From the IMG/VR virus record IMGVR_UViG_3300028569_002568, positions 1 to 21,485 of that record: a stretch of 21,485 bases of DNA. One strand, 5' to 3'. The notes under the pieces are model-generated. The model searched no databases, was not told the origin of the DNA, and worked only from the letters and a program-made list of their open reading frames with translations. Source of the stretch: a virus. This document shows, in pieces, positions 7,461-14,418 of the stretch. The translations under genes and the position numbers were made by a program. The first letter of the stretch is position 1. Each line of letters starts with the position of its first letter.

Positions 7461-7657
7461 TCTTTCCAGTATGGGTCGAAAAAAGTCGAATTATCTACTT
7501 TGTCCGCAAACTCGGCCCATGCGGATTGGGCTTGCATAATGTTATCGACGGCGGCGTGCAGGGCGCGGCGGACATCGCTGGGGAAGTCGCGAATTTCGGC
7601 GGCTTGGCGGGCCTGGAGTTCCAAGTCGCCGAGGATTTCATCGAAAGGTTTTTCCAT
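7457..7657 (-). CDS. Hypothetical protein, 66 aa
   Basis: This acidic, helical 66-aa protein is not recognised. It starts MEKPFDEILGDLELQARQAAE and ends with the aromatic tail FFDPYWKD. It ends 4 bp inside the convergent peptidase gene and lies 3 bp after the next upstream gene. The ribosome site is weak, so it is probably translated by coupling. Confidence 0.65.
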   Translation of the reverse strand: MEKPFDEILGDLELQARQAAEIRDFPSDVRRALHAAVDNIMQAQSAWAEFADKVDNSTFFDPYWKD

Positions 7658-7660
7658 AGG

Positions 7661-7915
7661 TTAGAGGGTAATCATTAAAAATTCGCGGGCAAGGAGTTTG
7701 ACTCGCCCGAGTTGGTCTTTGTCGAGGTCGGCTTTGGCGATGGCGAGTTCCAAAGTGCGGAGGTCGCCGCTGCCGAGGCGGTATTCGGCGGTTTCGAGGA
7801 TGTCGAGCGCGACGGCGCGGAGTTCGCGTTTTTCGGCTTCTTCTTGCTCTCGCTTGAGAGAGTTGATCTCGTGTTCGATGCCTTCGATTTCGAGTTCGAG
7901 GGTGGCGGGGTTCAT
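7661..7915 (-). CDS. Coiled-coil hypothetical protein, 84 aa
   Basis: The start at 7915 shares ATGA (7912-7915) with the upstream stop, which fixes the frame. The 84-aa product begins MNPATLELEIEGIEHEI and is dominated by a long charged helix (residues about 5-45) with heptad-like spacing. A second helix, LRTLELAIAKADLDKDQLG, follows. A small dimeric coiled-coil protein is likely. The longer in-frame extension upstream is an Arg-rich shadow of the next gene and is discarded. Confidence 0.7.
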   Translation of the reverse strand: MNPATLELEIEGIEHEINSLKREQEEAEKRELRAVALDILETAEYRLGSGDLRTLELAIAKADLDKDQLGRVKLLAREFLMITL

Positions 7916-8109
7916 ACAACGCGGAGGTCTTCGGCGGCGCTCCAGTCGGTGTCCCAATCGGCGGCATCCTGCCAATAGGGAGAATCCCATACAAGTTTCT
8001 GGATCGACTCGGCGACGATTTGATTGGCTTCGATTTCGTTGGGGGCTTCGACTTCGACGCTGGCGTAGCTGGAGACATTGACTGCGATGAGGACTTTGAA
8101 TTTTTCCAT
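7912..8109 (-). CDS. Small phage protein, 65 aa
   Basis: This acidic 65-aa protein begins MEKFKVLIAVNVSSYASVEV at the ATG at 8109. It appears to form a beta-rich N-terminus followed by a helix (NEIEANQIVAESIQKL) and an acidic, Trp-containing tail. The pattern of a strand pair followed by an EAN..A helix is common among short phage proteins of unknown role. A TTG three codons upstream is an alternative start. Confidence 0.7.
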   Translation of the reverse strand: MEKFKVLIAVNVSSYASVEVEAPNEIEANQIVAESIQKLVWDSPYWQDAADWDTDWSAAEDLRVV

Positions 8110-8142
8110 AGGGTTCAAGGTTTCGGGGTTCGTCAGATTTTT

Positions 8143-8334
8143 TCAGTTTGACAGCCTTATTTTGCGGGCGGTGTGGTGCTTTGTTATGCTGCTGAGGATG
8201 GCCTCTTCGGGATCGCCGTTTACGAATCCGTCGAAAAGTGTCCAGTCCTCGAAGGGGTCTCCGACATAGAGGGTTGTCCACCCTTTTTCATCGATTACCC
8301 AAGAATACTCTCCGAGTTTGCCGTGCATTTTCAT
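8143..8334 (-). CDS. Hypothetical protein, 63 aa
   Basis: This 63-aa protein is rich in aromatic residues and Gly (YSWVIDEKGWTTLYVGDPFEDW) and ends with the basic tail TARKIRLSN. It is probably a small beta-rich domain. It lies 16 bp after the upstream stop. Nothing about the sequence points to a function. About 30 bp separate it from the next gene, and I see no terminator there. Confidence 0.6.
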   Translation of the reverse strand: MKMHGKLGEYSWVIDEKGWTTLYVGDPFEDWTLFDGFVNGDPEEAILSSITKHHTARKIRLSN

Positions 8335-8350
8335 CTTAATCTGCGGGGTG

Positions 8351-8566
8351 TCATTTTAAGGTTTTCCCGATGCTGGGGTGGGATTGGACTTCATAGAGCA
8401 CAAGGTTGCGAACCTTGGCGTCGATGCGCTCCAAGAACTCCTTGGATACGCGGTTAAACCCAACTGCATTGCGGTGCAGTGATGCGAGGTGAAGGGCCAG
8501 TTGGCGGACTGCTTTTGCGTTGATGTTAGTCATTGGGAATTCAAAGTTTGCTCTTGATGGACTCAT
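8351..8566 (-). CDS. Hypothetical protein, 71 aa (or 60 aa)
   Basis: The ATG at 8566 shares ATGA with the stop of the HTH gene, in keeping with the many such overlaps in this cluster, so I give the 71-aa form. An internal ATG at 8533 (MTNINAKAVRQLAL) gives 60 aa and looks more like a natural N-terminus. The core is helical (AVRQLALHLASLHR), followed by VSKEFLERIDAKVRNLVLYEVQ. The family is not recognised. Confidence 0.65.
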   Translation of the reverse strand: MSPSRANFEFPMTNINAKAVRQLALHLASLHRNAVGFNRVSKEFLERIDAKVRNLVLYEVQSHPSIGKTLK

Positions 8567-8988
8567 GGATCAATGGCCAAGCAGGGGTTGGGCTCGTCCA
8601 TTACGGCTTCGACGTGGTTGTAGACTTCGTTGGCTTCGTCCAAGTCGTCATCATGGACGGGGATGACATCCCGGAGGTGGTCGGTGATGCTGCGCTGGTA
8701 GTCGTCGCCCTTGCTGATGCTGTCCATGAGATCGCAGAGGATGCGTTGAGAGATTTTTGTCCCGCGCGAGGTAGTGTAGGGTTTCATTCTGAATGACTGC
8801 TTCTTGATTTCTTGGGATAGGATTAGCGCGACGTGATCCGCGTTTTTTCTTACAGTCCCCACCGACAGACCACAGGCAGCGGCAATGGTTTTTTGGTTAT
8901 TCGTCATTGTTTGCGCGACGGCGATAGCGATTTTTTTACGGGTTTGAGCCTTGGATTGTTCCCCGCGAAGTGATTGAGTGAAGTTCAT
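8563..8988 (-). CDS. HTH DNA-binding protein, 141 aa
   Basis: This is probably a transcription factor or small DNA-binding phage protein. From the ATG at 8988 the 141-aa product has a basic N-terminus (SKAQTRKKIAIAVAQ). A helix-turn-helix candidate lies at residues 33-54 (KTIAAACGLSVGTVRKNADHV). The CGLSVGTVRKN segment is the expected turn plus recognition helix. The C-terminal half is acidic (VIPVHDDDLDEANEVYNHVEA) and may mediate self-association. Frame extension upstream to 9129 is Ser/Lys/Pro-rich and lies across the next small gene, so it is not used. It is a candidate regulator of this cluster. Confidence 0.75.
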   Translation of the reverse strand: MNFTQSLRGEQSKAQTRKKIAIAVAQTMTNNQKTIAAACGLSVGTVRKNADHVALILSQEIKKQSFRMKPYTTSRGTKISQRILCDLMDSISKGDDYQRSITDHLRDVIPVHDDDLDEANEVYNHVEAVMDEPNPCLAIDP

Positions 8989-9040
8989 TTTTGGTGATTT
9001 CGAGTTCGCTTTGGATTTCTTTCCATCGGTTTTCGGCTGT

Positions 9041-9157
9041 TTAGGGGTCGGTGTCGTTATCAACGATTTCGATTTCGATCTCGGGGCTGATGTTTGATCG
9101 GATGGCTTGGATGATGCCGCCGTCGACATAGATTGCGATTTTAGGGGTGGTTTCCAT
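9041..9157 (-). CDS. Very small phage protein, 38 aa
   Basis: This 38-aa protein reads METTPKIAIYVDGGIIQAIR and then alternating Ile/Glu residues to the end. Short proteins opening with the IAIYVDGG(I/L) pattern recur in phage small-gene arrays, which is the main reason to accept it. Their function is unknown. Longer in-frame starts reach 9265 but overlap the next gene. Confidence 0.6.
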   Translation of the reverse strand: METTPKIAIYVDGGIIQAIRSNISPEIEIEIVDNDTDP

Positions 9158-9182
9158 ATTTGGATTTTTAATGGTCTCGGGA

Positions 9183-9398
9183 TTAAAAACTGAAGTGTTC
9201 GGAGACCTCGCGGGGGGTGGGTTTTCTGGTGGCGAGGAAAATGTGCCTTTGATTTTCCACTTCAAAAGCTCGCATCATTGGGAAGGCGCGAGCGGCTTGC
9301 ATGATAATGTCGAGGTCGGCAGCTCCGAAGTCGGAAAGGTCGATGGCGTCGGCTATTGGGTTTGGGCGGTGTTTGCGTTTTGTTTGTTTGGTTGGCAT
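9183..9398 (-). CDS. Hypothetical protein, 71 aa
   Basis: This 71-aa protein has a basic start (MPTKQTKRKHRP) and an acidic amphipathic middle (AIDLSDFGAADLDIIMQAARAF). It ends with FLATRKPTPREVSEHFSF. It is not recognised. It fits the spacing and direction of the array, with 24 bp to the upstream stop. The ribosome site is not clear. Confidence 0.65.
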   Translation of the reverse strand: MPTKQTKRKHRPNPIADAIDLSDFGAADLDIIMQAARAFPMMRAFEVENQRHIFLATRKPTPREVSEHFSF

Positions 9399-9422
9399 AA
9401 CGATATGGAAGAGCGGGTTCTC

Positions 9423-9635
9423 TTATGTTCCCCCTTTATGATAGATGACTTGATCGGATTCTTTGATTAAATTGATCGAGCGCAGGTAGCTCGTCATATA
9501 TTCTGGGGTATTCCCGTATTGAGGGGGAAAATTTTCTGTGACACCCATGTCAAAGATGACTTTTCCATCATCATCTTCGATCCAAGAGTTGATTTTTCCA
9601 TCAAATTCAAAAACAGAGCATTGATAGAATGTCAT
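9423..9635 (-). CDS. Hypothetical protein, 70 aa
   Basis: This 70-aa, acidic, beta-rich protein is not recognised. It opens MTFYQCSVFEFDGKINSWIE and includes a helix PEYMTSYLRSINLIKES near its end. The start has one of the better ribosome sites in the cluster (GGAGAGG a few bases upstream), so it may be translated on its own and not by coupling. Confidence 0.7.
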   Translation of the reverse strand: MTFYQCSVFEFDGKINSWIEDDDGKVIFDMGVTENFPPQYGNTPEYMTSYLRSINLIKESDQVIYHKGGT

Positions 9636-9636
9636 A

Positions 9637-9903
9637 TTATCCTCTCCCTACGGCTTTCATGTATTTCTGTCCCAAGGCGGCTCTGAGGTGGGAGAGGAAG
9701 TCCACGATTTCCGACTCTTTCGCATACCCCGCCATCGCTTGGAACGAATCGGCGAGGAACTGGAGATCGTGGTCGGTTAGTTGAAACTCTTCCAGTTTGA
9801 GAAGAAGAGGCATGAGAACCTCCAACTGCTCGTGGTCGAAGTTGCTGTGGCGATCAATTTCGTCGGCGATTTCTACAAGGTCTTCGGGTTCTATGGATTT
9901 CAT
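9637..9903 (-). CDS. Acidic helical hypothetical protein, 88 aa
   Basis: The ATG at 9903 shares ATGA with the upstream stop and is preferred over an ATG three codons further upstream. The 88-aa protein is acidic and all-helical: EDLVEIADEIDRHSNF, then LEVLMPLLLKLEEFQL, then HDLQFLADSFQAMAGYA. It ends in the basic ALGQKYMKAVGRG. It is not recognised. The repeated short helices suggest a small helical bundle. Confidence 0.7.
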   Translation of the reverse strand: MKSIEPEDLVEIADEIDRHSNFDHEQLEVLMPLLLKLEEFQLTDHDLQFLADSFQAMAGYAKESEIVDFLSHLRAALGQKYMKAVGRG

Positions 9904-10394
9904 TTTAGCCATTCTAAATCTTGTGTTGCTTGACAAATTCCAGCCCAGTTTGCGATTGTTATCAAAATGTCTGCTGGGTTTTCAACATGCATATAATTTC
10001 TAAGGGGATGATGGTCCGGCAAAATGCCTCCTTTCAGGCCAGGGCCAAAATAAAATATAATTTTGTCGCCGTCGGCTTGGTGATAAACGCTGACTTCTTG
10101 AGATAGCGTGCCTTGCCATGTGTTAAAGCCTCCAGCGTTGATGAGTTGAGATTCAAATTGCATTACGAAAACATTCCGTTGTTGGACAAGTGTAACTTCA
10201 GATGCTCCTGGCAAAAGCGAGACCACTTCTCGAAGGCTTGGTAAAAAATCTTCAGCCGCCATTCGGCAACGAAGACTAATCGCGTCGCGCCGCTCTTGAT
10301 TTTTTAGTTGTATTTGGCGTTCTTGCTCGGCTCTTTCTGCCTCTTGTGCGCGAAACGCATTTACTAACTCTTTTATATTGATGGTTGTCTTCAT
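9900..10394 (-). CDS. Hypothetical protein, 164 aa
   Basis: The start at 10394 follows a good ribosome site (GGAAGGGC). The 164-aa product has a charged N-terminal helix (ELVNAFRAQEAERAEQERQIQLKN split over residues 9-36) likely to form a coiled coil. A beta-rich domain follows, with VTLVQQRNVFVMQFESQ and KIIFYFGPGLKGG. The ending is ADILITIANWAGICQ. I do not recognise the family. Confidence 0.7.
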   Translation of the reverse strand: MKTTINIKELVNAFRAQEAERAEQERQIQLKNQERRDAISLRCRMAAEDFLPSLREVVSLLPGASEVTLVQQRNVFVMQFESQLINAGGFNTWQGTLSQEVSVYHQADGDKIIFYFGPGLKGGILPDHHPLRNYMHVENPADILITIANWAGICQATQDLEWLK

Positions 10395-10415
10395 TTTATT
10401 CAAAGCCCTTCCTGT

Positions 10416-11024
10416 TCATAGTGCGGCGAGGGCTTTTTTGGTTTTGCTGAATTTGGATGGCAGGATTTTAGTGATGTCGGGTGTATCTGGGATGAGGAAA
10501 TGCTCTTGAAGCACTAAAAGAGGGTGGCAGGCATGGATGCGGGGGTCGGTGGCGAGTTCTTCATGGCAGAAGGTGTGGAGCCGCTGGTGATTGTCGCGCA
10601 GGGTCACGAGAAGCTCGGTGCCGCAGATCAAAACCTCCTCCTTGCCGCCGCTGATGGTGGCGCGTTCGATGAGGCGACGGGTGGGAATGTCGTGACACTG
10701 GATTTTGTAGTGGACGCCGCAGGCAAACGAGTCGTCCATGTCAATACGGCAGGCCAAGTGCGAGTGTTCATCGAGCCAGCCGAGGCGTTGTTCGTCGTGG
10801 AGGGGCAAAAACGGGGCGGTGCGGCGCGCCAGGTTGCGGAATGCCGCTTTCACAGCAGTTTGTAGCTCCTCGGAAGTGCGGTCGGCAGGCATGGCGCGGA
10901 GAAGTTTCCGCGTTTCGACCATCACGACGGCTTCCGCGGGCGTTTTCCCGAGGAGTGCGGACGGCTGGCGGCAGCCGATGGTGCCTCTGGGGGTGAGCCA
11001 GAAGTCTGAGGTGATTTTTACCAC
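10416..11024 (-). CDS. Hypothetical protein, 202 aa, GTG start
   Basis: This 202-aa product appears to start at a GTG (11022-11024) that overlaps the upstream stop by 7 bp. The nearest ATGs would cut into the sequence. It is rich in His and Cys in the middle and end, including LDEHSHLACRIDMDD, HYKIQCHDIPTRR and HTFCHEELATDPRIHACHP. That makes metal binding plausible, but the arrangement matches no motif I know. It ends with a basic KFSKTKKALAAL. It is the largest unknown in the 6-12 kb block. Confidence 0.7.
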   Translation of the reverse strand: MVKITSDFWLTPRGTIGCRQPSALLGKTPAEAVVMVETRKLLRAMPADRTSEELQTAVKAAFRNLARRTAPFLPLHDEQRLGWLDEHSHLACRIDMDDSFACGVHYKIQCHDIPTRRLIERATISGGKEEVLICGTELLVTLRDNHQRLHTFCHEELATDPRIHACHPLLVLQEHFLIPDTPDITKILPSKFSKTKKALAAL

Positions 11025-11308
11025 AAGTAGGTTTTCAAATCGGGGATTTCTGCGCCATCACAGTCGAAGCGGATGTAGTCACCGCTGTCGGCTTGGTGTT
11101 TCTGGCGGAAATAGCTGACGGCTTCGGAAATTTCTTTGGGGCAGGTATCCAGCACACAAGCGCAATCCTCCACATCCCAAAGCCAGCAGATGTAGCCGTA
11201 GGGAACGGGCCAAAGCCATCCTTTTTCTTTGTAGGCATTGTGGGCTTCGGCGGTTTCGCGCTTGAGGTGAGCTGTTGAAAGGACGAAAAGGCGGCGTTGG
11301 TCGATCAT
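11018..11308 (-). CDS. Hypothetical protein, 96 aa
   Basis: I chose the ATG at 11308 (MIDQRRLFVLSTAHLKRETAE), which gives 96 aa. Longer starts run into the upstream gene in another frame. The middle is Trp-rich (KGWLWPVPYGYICWLWDVED), followed by CACVLDTCPKEISEAV. It is soluble by composition and probably a small alpha/beta fold. It has no known family. Confidence 0.7.
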   Translation of the reverse strand: MIDQRRLFVLSTAHLKRETAEAHNAYKEKGWLWPVPYGYICWLWDVEDCACVLDTCPKEISEAVSYFRQKHQADSGDYIRFDCDGAEIPDLKTYLW

Positions 11309-11312
11309 ACGG

Positions 11313-11495
11313 TTAGTTGTTTGCGGCGCAAATGGTTGATGCATGCCGATGCATCGTGGTCGGCACGGAATACTCTTCACACGATGCTTCGAGGATCCAT
11401 CCCTTCGCCCACGCGGAGAGAACTTCATTTCCTTTGTTCGCCGCAGCAGCGCAATCGGCGTATTCCTCTAATGTGAGTTCTATTTCTAAACGCAT
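11313..11495 (-). CDS. Hypothetical protein, 60 aa
   Basis: From the ATG at 11495 the product is 60 aa and overlaps the upstream gene by 10 bp. It starts MRLEIELTLEEYADCAAAAN and ends SVPTTMHRHASTICAANN. An ATG at 11531 is an alternative that would add 12 residues. It is helical and acidic at the N-terminus, and unrecognised. Confidence 0.6.
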   Translation of the reverse strand: MRLEIELTLEEYADCAAAANKGNEVLSAWAKGWILEASCEEYSVPTTMHRHASTICAANN

Positions 11496-11761
11496 GATGT
11501 TTTGATCTTTGACGGGCTGGTGAGGTTCCATAATATTTGTGATTCGTAGACAAGTTCGGAAGCAAAGCCGTGTTCGTCCATTTCGACACAGGCTTTGGCG
11601 ATGGCCCACATGGCTTCCCATGGGTCGCTTTGCGACCAGCAGTATTCGATGGCTTCGGATGGGCTTTCGAAGTTTGTTCTGATTTTTTGAAGCTCAATGG
11701 AGTCTTCCGGCCTGCCACCCTGTTTGGCGGCGGAGCTTTGGGCGTGCTTGGAGGAGGTCAT
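11486..11761 (-). CDS. Hypothetical protein, 91 aa
   Basis: The start at 11761 shares ATGA with the stop of the 53-aa gene upstream. The 91-aa protein has a polar, basic N-terminus (MTSSKHAQSSAAKQGGRPED). A helical core with Trp follows (IEYCWSQSDPWEAMWAIAK and ACVEMDEHGFASELVYES). It is not recognised. Confidence 0.7.
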   Translation of the reverse strand: MTSSKHAQSSAAKQGGRPEDSIELQKIRTNFESPSEAIEYCWSQSDPWEAMWAIAKACVEMDEHGFASELVYESQILWNLTSPSKIKTSCV

Positions 11762-11919
11762 TTTTCTTTAATGATATTTCTGATAGTTCTCACCAAGCCG
11801 ATAGGCGTCTTGACGCCCCAGCTTGTATTGTAAAGGTTTTGGTCTTTTAATTTTTTAATTCCCAAGGCTTCAGCCAACTTGAGACCGCGCCTGTGGTCGA
11901 TTGATTCTTGGGTGCTCAT
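11758..11919 (-). CDS. Small basic protein, 53 aa
   Basis: I read this 53-aa gene directly from the leftward strand. It starts at an ATG at 11917-11919 and stops at 11758-11760, overlapping the next gene as ATGA. The product begins MSTQESIDHRRGLKLAEALG and ends with a basic amphipathic helix (VRTIRNIIKEK). The segment NTSWGVKTPIGLVR resembles a short conserved phage pattern in which RRGLKLAE is followed by TSWG.K, but I cannot name a family. The exact overlap and the filling of an otherwise empty gap support the gene. Confidence 0.7.
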   Translation of the reverse strand: MSTQESIDHRRGLKLAEALGIKKLKDQNLYNTSWGVKTPIGLVRTIRNIIKEK

Positions 11920-11947
11920 TTCGTCATCTTTTTGAGGGGTCTGTTAT

Positions 11948-12121
11948 TCAGTTTGACCAAGTCAAGTAGGCCTCCAGTCGATCCCGAAGCGTGCTGAGTT
12001 CTTTGTCTAAAAGATCGAGGTGCTCGGCAATTCGGTTGAAGGTGGCGGGTTCGCGAAGGGCTATACTCGCGCACTCCAGAAGAGTGAGGATTTCCGAGTG
12101 AATGAGGATGGGTGTTTTCAT
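11948..12121 (-). CDS. Small helical protein, 57 aa
   Basis: This 57-aa frame starts at the ATG at 12119-12121, which overlaps the stop of the 328-aa gene as ATGA. It ends at 11948-11950. The product MKTPILIHSEILTLLECAS... is one or two amphipathic helices, with FNRIAEHLDLLDKELSTLR showing heptad-like Leu spacing, so a small coiled-coil dimer is likely. A competing frame over the same bases is Arg/His/Ser-rich with no sensible start and is treated as a shadow. Confidence 0.7.
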   Translation of the reverse strand: MKTPILIHSEILTLLECASIALREPATFNRIAEHLDLLDKELSTLRDRLEAYLTWSN

Positions 12122-13104
12122 AATTCGTCCTCTCTTTCGTCTTGTGTGTCTGCAATCCAGCCTTTGCAGCGGATGCTTTTTTTGCCTTGATTCATGCCGC
12201 GTGCGAGTTTTTCAGCGACATCCGTAGGGAGTTCTTCGGGGTGAGGATCGAAAAATGGATGATCTTGGTTATCTGCTTCTTCATCCACTTCCTGCCAGCC
12301 CCATCTGTGGTAGTAATCCCCTGGCGGCTGGTCGTAAAAGTCTGCATTTATTCCACATGGAACCAAGTATGTGAATTGCCAGTTTTTGCGTGATTTGGTT
12401 TTGTGGCAGTATTTTCCGACAGCATATAGCCGGACTGGAGAGTTTTCTTTTTTGTCCCGTGATGCTTTGTCCGCAGCTTCATTAATCGCTTTGAGGATTG
12501 CATCCCAATTTTGCGTGTATGGAATCACGCTGATGCCCAAGCCTTCGGTGTCGAAGTCATCGCTTACGCTCACCTGTGCGATGATACTGCCGTTTGCGCA
12601 CTCCAGCTTGGTGGAGCAGATTTCTTTTTTGCAGGCAAGCCACCCAGTCGCCCATGTGTGTGACGGGCCTTTGGCGAGCGCGGCTTTTATCGCTTGCTCG
12701 ACTTCTTCATAAAAGTCGCTTGGCCCCCATTTTGTCCCGTCGCCGCTGGGCGAGATGGTTTCCATAAACTCGATGTCGTATTCCGCAGTTCCCTTGCAAG
12801 TGATGCTTCCGTCGATGTTTTCTTCGCCATTCAGCTCCAAGAGCTGCCACATGATGTCTTGGTTTTTCCAATTCGAACGGCATTCTTTGATTGTCTCCCG
12901 ATCCACGACCCACCATTCGGAGTTTTCCCTATGGAGATCAAAAGTTTCAACTAAACTTCTCGCAAGGAAATCTTCGTTTTCGTAAAGCCAGTTAGGCTCG
13001 TAGTAGTTTCCATTTACGCACATGCCGACAAGGCGGGCGTTTTTCCCTACGAAGGGATCGGGGACTTCCACGAAAGTGGCAGTCCAATTTGTAACAGATT
13101 TCAT
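12118..13104 (-). CDS. Hypothetical protein, 328 aa
   Basis: This is one of the largest unknowns in the array. The start ATG (13104) directly follows a copy of the AGTCTTA palindrome with no spacing. The usual ribosome-site position is therefore inside the hairpin. The 328-aa product is acidic and Trp-rich, with many charged loops. Recognisable spans are YEPNWLYENEDFLARSLVETF, a central ACKKEICSTKLECANGSIIAQ with several Cys, and FYDQPPGDYYHRWGWQE near the end. A short basic stretch KSIRCKGWIADTQ precedes the acidic C-terminus. There is no membrane segment, and I know of no family match. Confidence 0.75.
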   Translation of the reverse strand: MKSVTNWTATFVEVPDPFVGKNARLVGMCVNGNYYEPNWLYENEDFLARSLVETFDLHRENSEWWVVDRETIKECRSNWKNQDIMWQLLELNGEENIDGSITCKGTAEYDIEFMETISPSGDGTKWGPSDFYEEVEQAIKAALAKGPSHTWATGWLACKKEICSTKLECANGSIIAQVSVSDDFDTEGLGISVIPYTQNWDAILKAINEAADKASRDKKENSPVRLYAVGKYCHKTKSRKNWQFTYLVPCGINADFYDQPPGDYYHRWGWQEVDEEADNQDHPFFDPHPEELPTDVAEKLARGMNQGKKSIRCKGWIADTQDEREDEL

Positions 13105-13122
13105 AGTCTTATGCGTAAGACT
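13105..13122. repeat. AGTCTTA palindrome, copy 2
   Basis: This is a perfect 7-bp inverted repeat, AGTCTTA-TGCG-TAAGACT. It fills the whole gap between the stop of the 62-aa gene and the start codon of the 328-aa gene. In leftward mRNA it would fold into a hairpin ending right at the AUG, so it could limit initiation or depend on coupled ribosomes to open it. Confidence 0.8.
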
Positions 13123-13311
13123 TCACTTCAAGGCATCGATGATGACCCACCCTTGTTCAATCAAAGCGTCTTGGACATGTTTGGGGCTTGCGCCTTGGAG
13201 TTCTTCTGGGTAGAAGACGACGACGGCGTAGCCTTTGCGCCTTATGGAGGAAAGGGCGTCCCACTCTTGCTTTGAGAGGATGGGATGCTCTAGTTCGGTT
13301 TGGATTGTCAT
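13123..13311 (-). CDS. Hypothetical protein, 62 aa
   Basis: This 62-aa alpha/beta protein opens MTIQTELEHPILSKQEWDAL and has the strand RKGYAVVVFYPEELQG. It ends with the helix KHVQDALIEQGWVIIDALK. It lies 3 bp after the upstream stop and directly before the palindrome. It is not recognised. Confidence 0.7.
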   Translation of the reverse strand: MTIQTELEHPILSKQEWDALSSIRRKGYAVVVFYPEELQGASPKHVQDALIEQGWVIIDALK

Positions 13312-13314
13312 AGT

Positions 13315-13617
13315 TTATTGGTAAATATCTACTTCCGAAGGGTGGGTTGATAGAACGATGCGGTATTCGCAATCGGGGAATGCCAAGGTGAGGTCTTCCA
13401 GTTCGGACAAAGCTTCTTCCAATGTCTCAAAAAGTTCTGCTTGGTAGGGGCCGTCATCTTCGCTGAATTTCAAATCCGCCCAGCCATTGACGGCCTCGGT
13501 TTGGATTTTGAAGGGGCCTTCGACTTCCGCAGGATGTGTTGCTGGGACGATTCGGTATTGGCCTGCGGATTCGTAGATTTGCACGGCTTGGCGGTATTGG
13601 GATGGGGTGGCTTTCAT
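13315..13617 (-). CDS. Hypothetical protein with internal repeat, 100 aa
   Basis: The start at 13617 shares ATGA with the upstream stop. The 100-aa product has two copies of a short unit, QYRIVPATHPAEVEGP at residues 20-35 and EYRIVLSTHPSEVDIYQ at residues 84-100. They are separated by an acidic helical spacer (ELFETLEEALSELEDL). This suggests duplication of a strand-turn unit, or two edge strands of a small sheet. The family is not recognised. Confidence 0.75.
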   Translation of the reverse strand: MKATPSQYRQAVQIYESAGQYRIVPATHPAEVEGPFKIQTEAVNGWADLKFSEDDGPYQAELFETLEEALSELEDLTLAFPDCEYRIVLSTHPSEVDIYQ

Positions 13618-13838
13618 GGTTTCAATCCAATCTTTTTTAAGTCTTTGATCGTTTTCCAACCAGGATGTTGCCGATCGCCGGTCGGTTCGAATTCGGGCAT
13701 GACGCCCTCGAGGTCGGCAAGGGCGCAGCGCAAGGCAAGCGTTACCTTTGCCCATGCCCTGTCGATGTCCTTTGCCTCGGACGGGCACTCTTGAACATAG
13801 GCTTCAAGGGCAGTCTGTATTGTGTCTAATGCTTTCAA
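13614..13838 (-). CDS. Hypothetical protein, 74 aa, TTG start
   Basis: This 74-aa helical protein appears to start at a TTG (13836-13838) one base after the upstream stop, giving MKALDTIQTALEAYVQECPSE. The first ATG is 46 codons in and would remove most of the protein. The C-terminus is basic (GWKTIKDLKKIGLKP). The close spacing and the ATGA at its end support the frame. The function is unknown. Confidence 0.65.
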   Translation of the reverse strand: MKALDTIQTALEAYVQECPSEAKDIDRAWAKVTLALRCALADLEGVMPEFEPTGDRQHPGWKTIKDLKKIGLKP

Positions 13839-13839
13839 G

Positions 13840-14418
13840 TTAGTCTCCGAGGTAAAATTGCTGGCAGTAGGTGAGAAGGGCTTGCTGCTCCTCTGCGGTG
13901 ATGTCGTAAAGCGGTTCCCATGGCTCGAACCAGTCTTGGTATTCGAGGCGGGCGGTGTCGGGCTGGTTCAAGAGGTCTAGGTCGCCGGTGATTCGGACGG
14001 CTGGGCCGCCGGTGCAGAGGAGGATATTGAATTCTTCGGGATCCATTTCTACGCCAGGATCGCGCCACCCAGAGCGCACTTGCACGCTGAGCGGGTCTTC
14101 CATGATGCGGTCTCGGGCCTCATCCCGAGCGGAATCCTCGTCAAAATCAAACCCGTCGGGTTCGCAAATTTTGTCAGCGATGTTTACGGCGACAGCCTCG
14201 CGGAGTTCATCAAAAGAGTCGTCTGAGCGGCAATAAATTGAGCATTCATCGCGCAGGATTTCTTCGCATCTTTGGCGCGATAGGTTTTTTGCATATTCGT
14301 GAGCGGCCTTTTCTCGAGCCTTCTCGGGGTCGAGGTTTTGCACCATCTCCACGATGCCTTCGAGTTGGGAGCGGGCTTGTTGCTCGGCGCGGTTGTCTTT
14401 TTTGGTTTCGGTGGTCAT
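13840..14418 (-). CDS. Conserved phage-type protein, 192 aa
   Basis: The start at 14418 shares ATGA with the upstream gene. The N-terminal half is charged and helical, with two Cys-bearing helices (SRQRCEEILRDECSIYC). The C-terminal half carries a pattern I recognise from many phage and mobile-element proteins: PEEFNILLCTGGPAVRITGDL, then ARLEYQDWFEPWEPLYDI, then LLTYCQQFYLGD. The family is recurrent but has no assigned function that I know of. It sits directly downstream of the AcrVA2-like gene. Confidence 0.75.
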   Translation of the reverse strand: MTTETKKDNRAEQQARSQLEGIVEMVQNLDPEKAREKAAHEYAKNLSRQRCEEILRDECSIYCRSDDSFDELREAVAVNIADKICEPDGFDFDEDSARDEARDRIMEDPLSVQVRSGWRDPGVEMDPEEFNILLCTGGPAVRITGDLDLLNQPDTARLEYQDWFEPWEPLYDITAEEQQALLTYCQQFYLGD

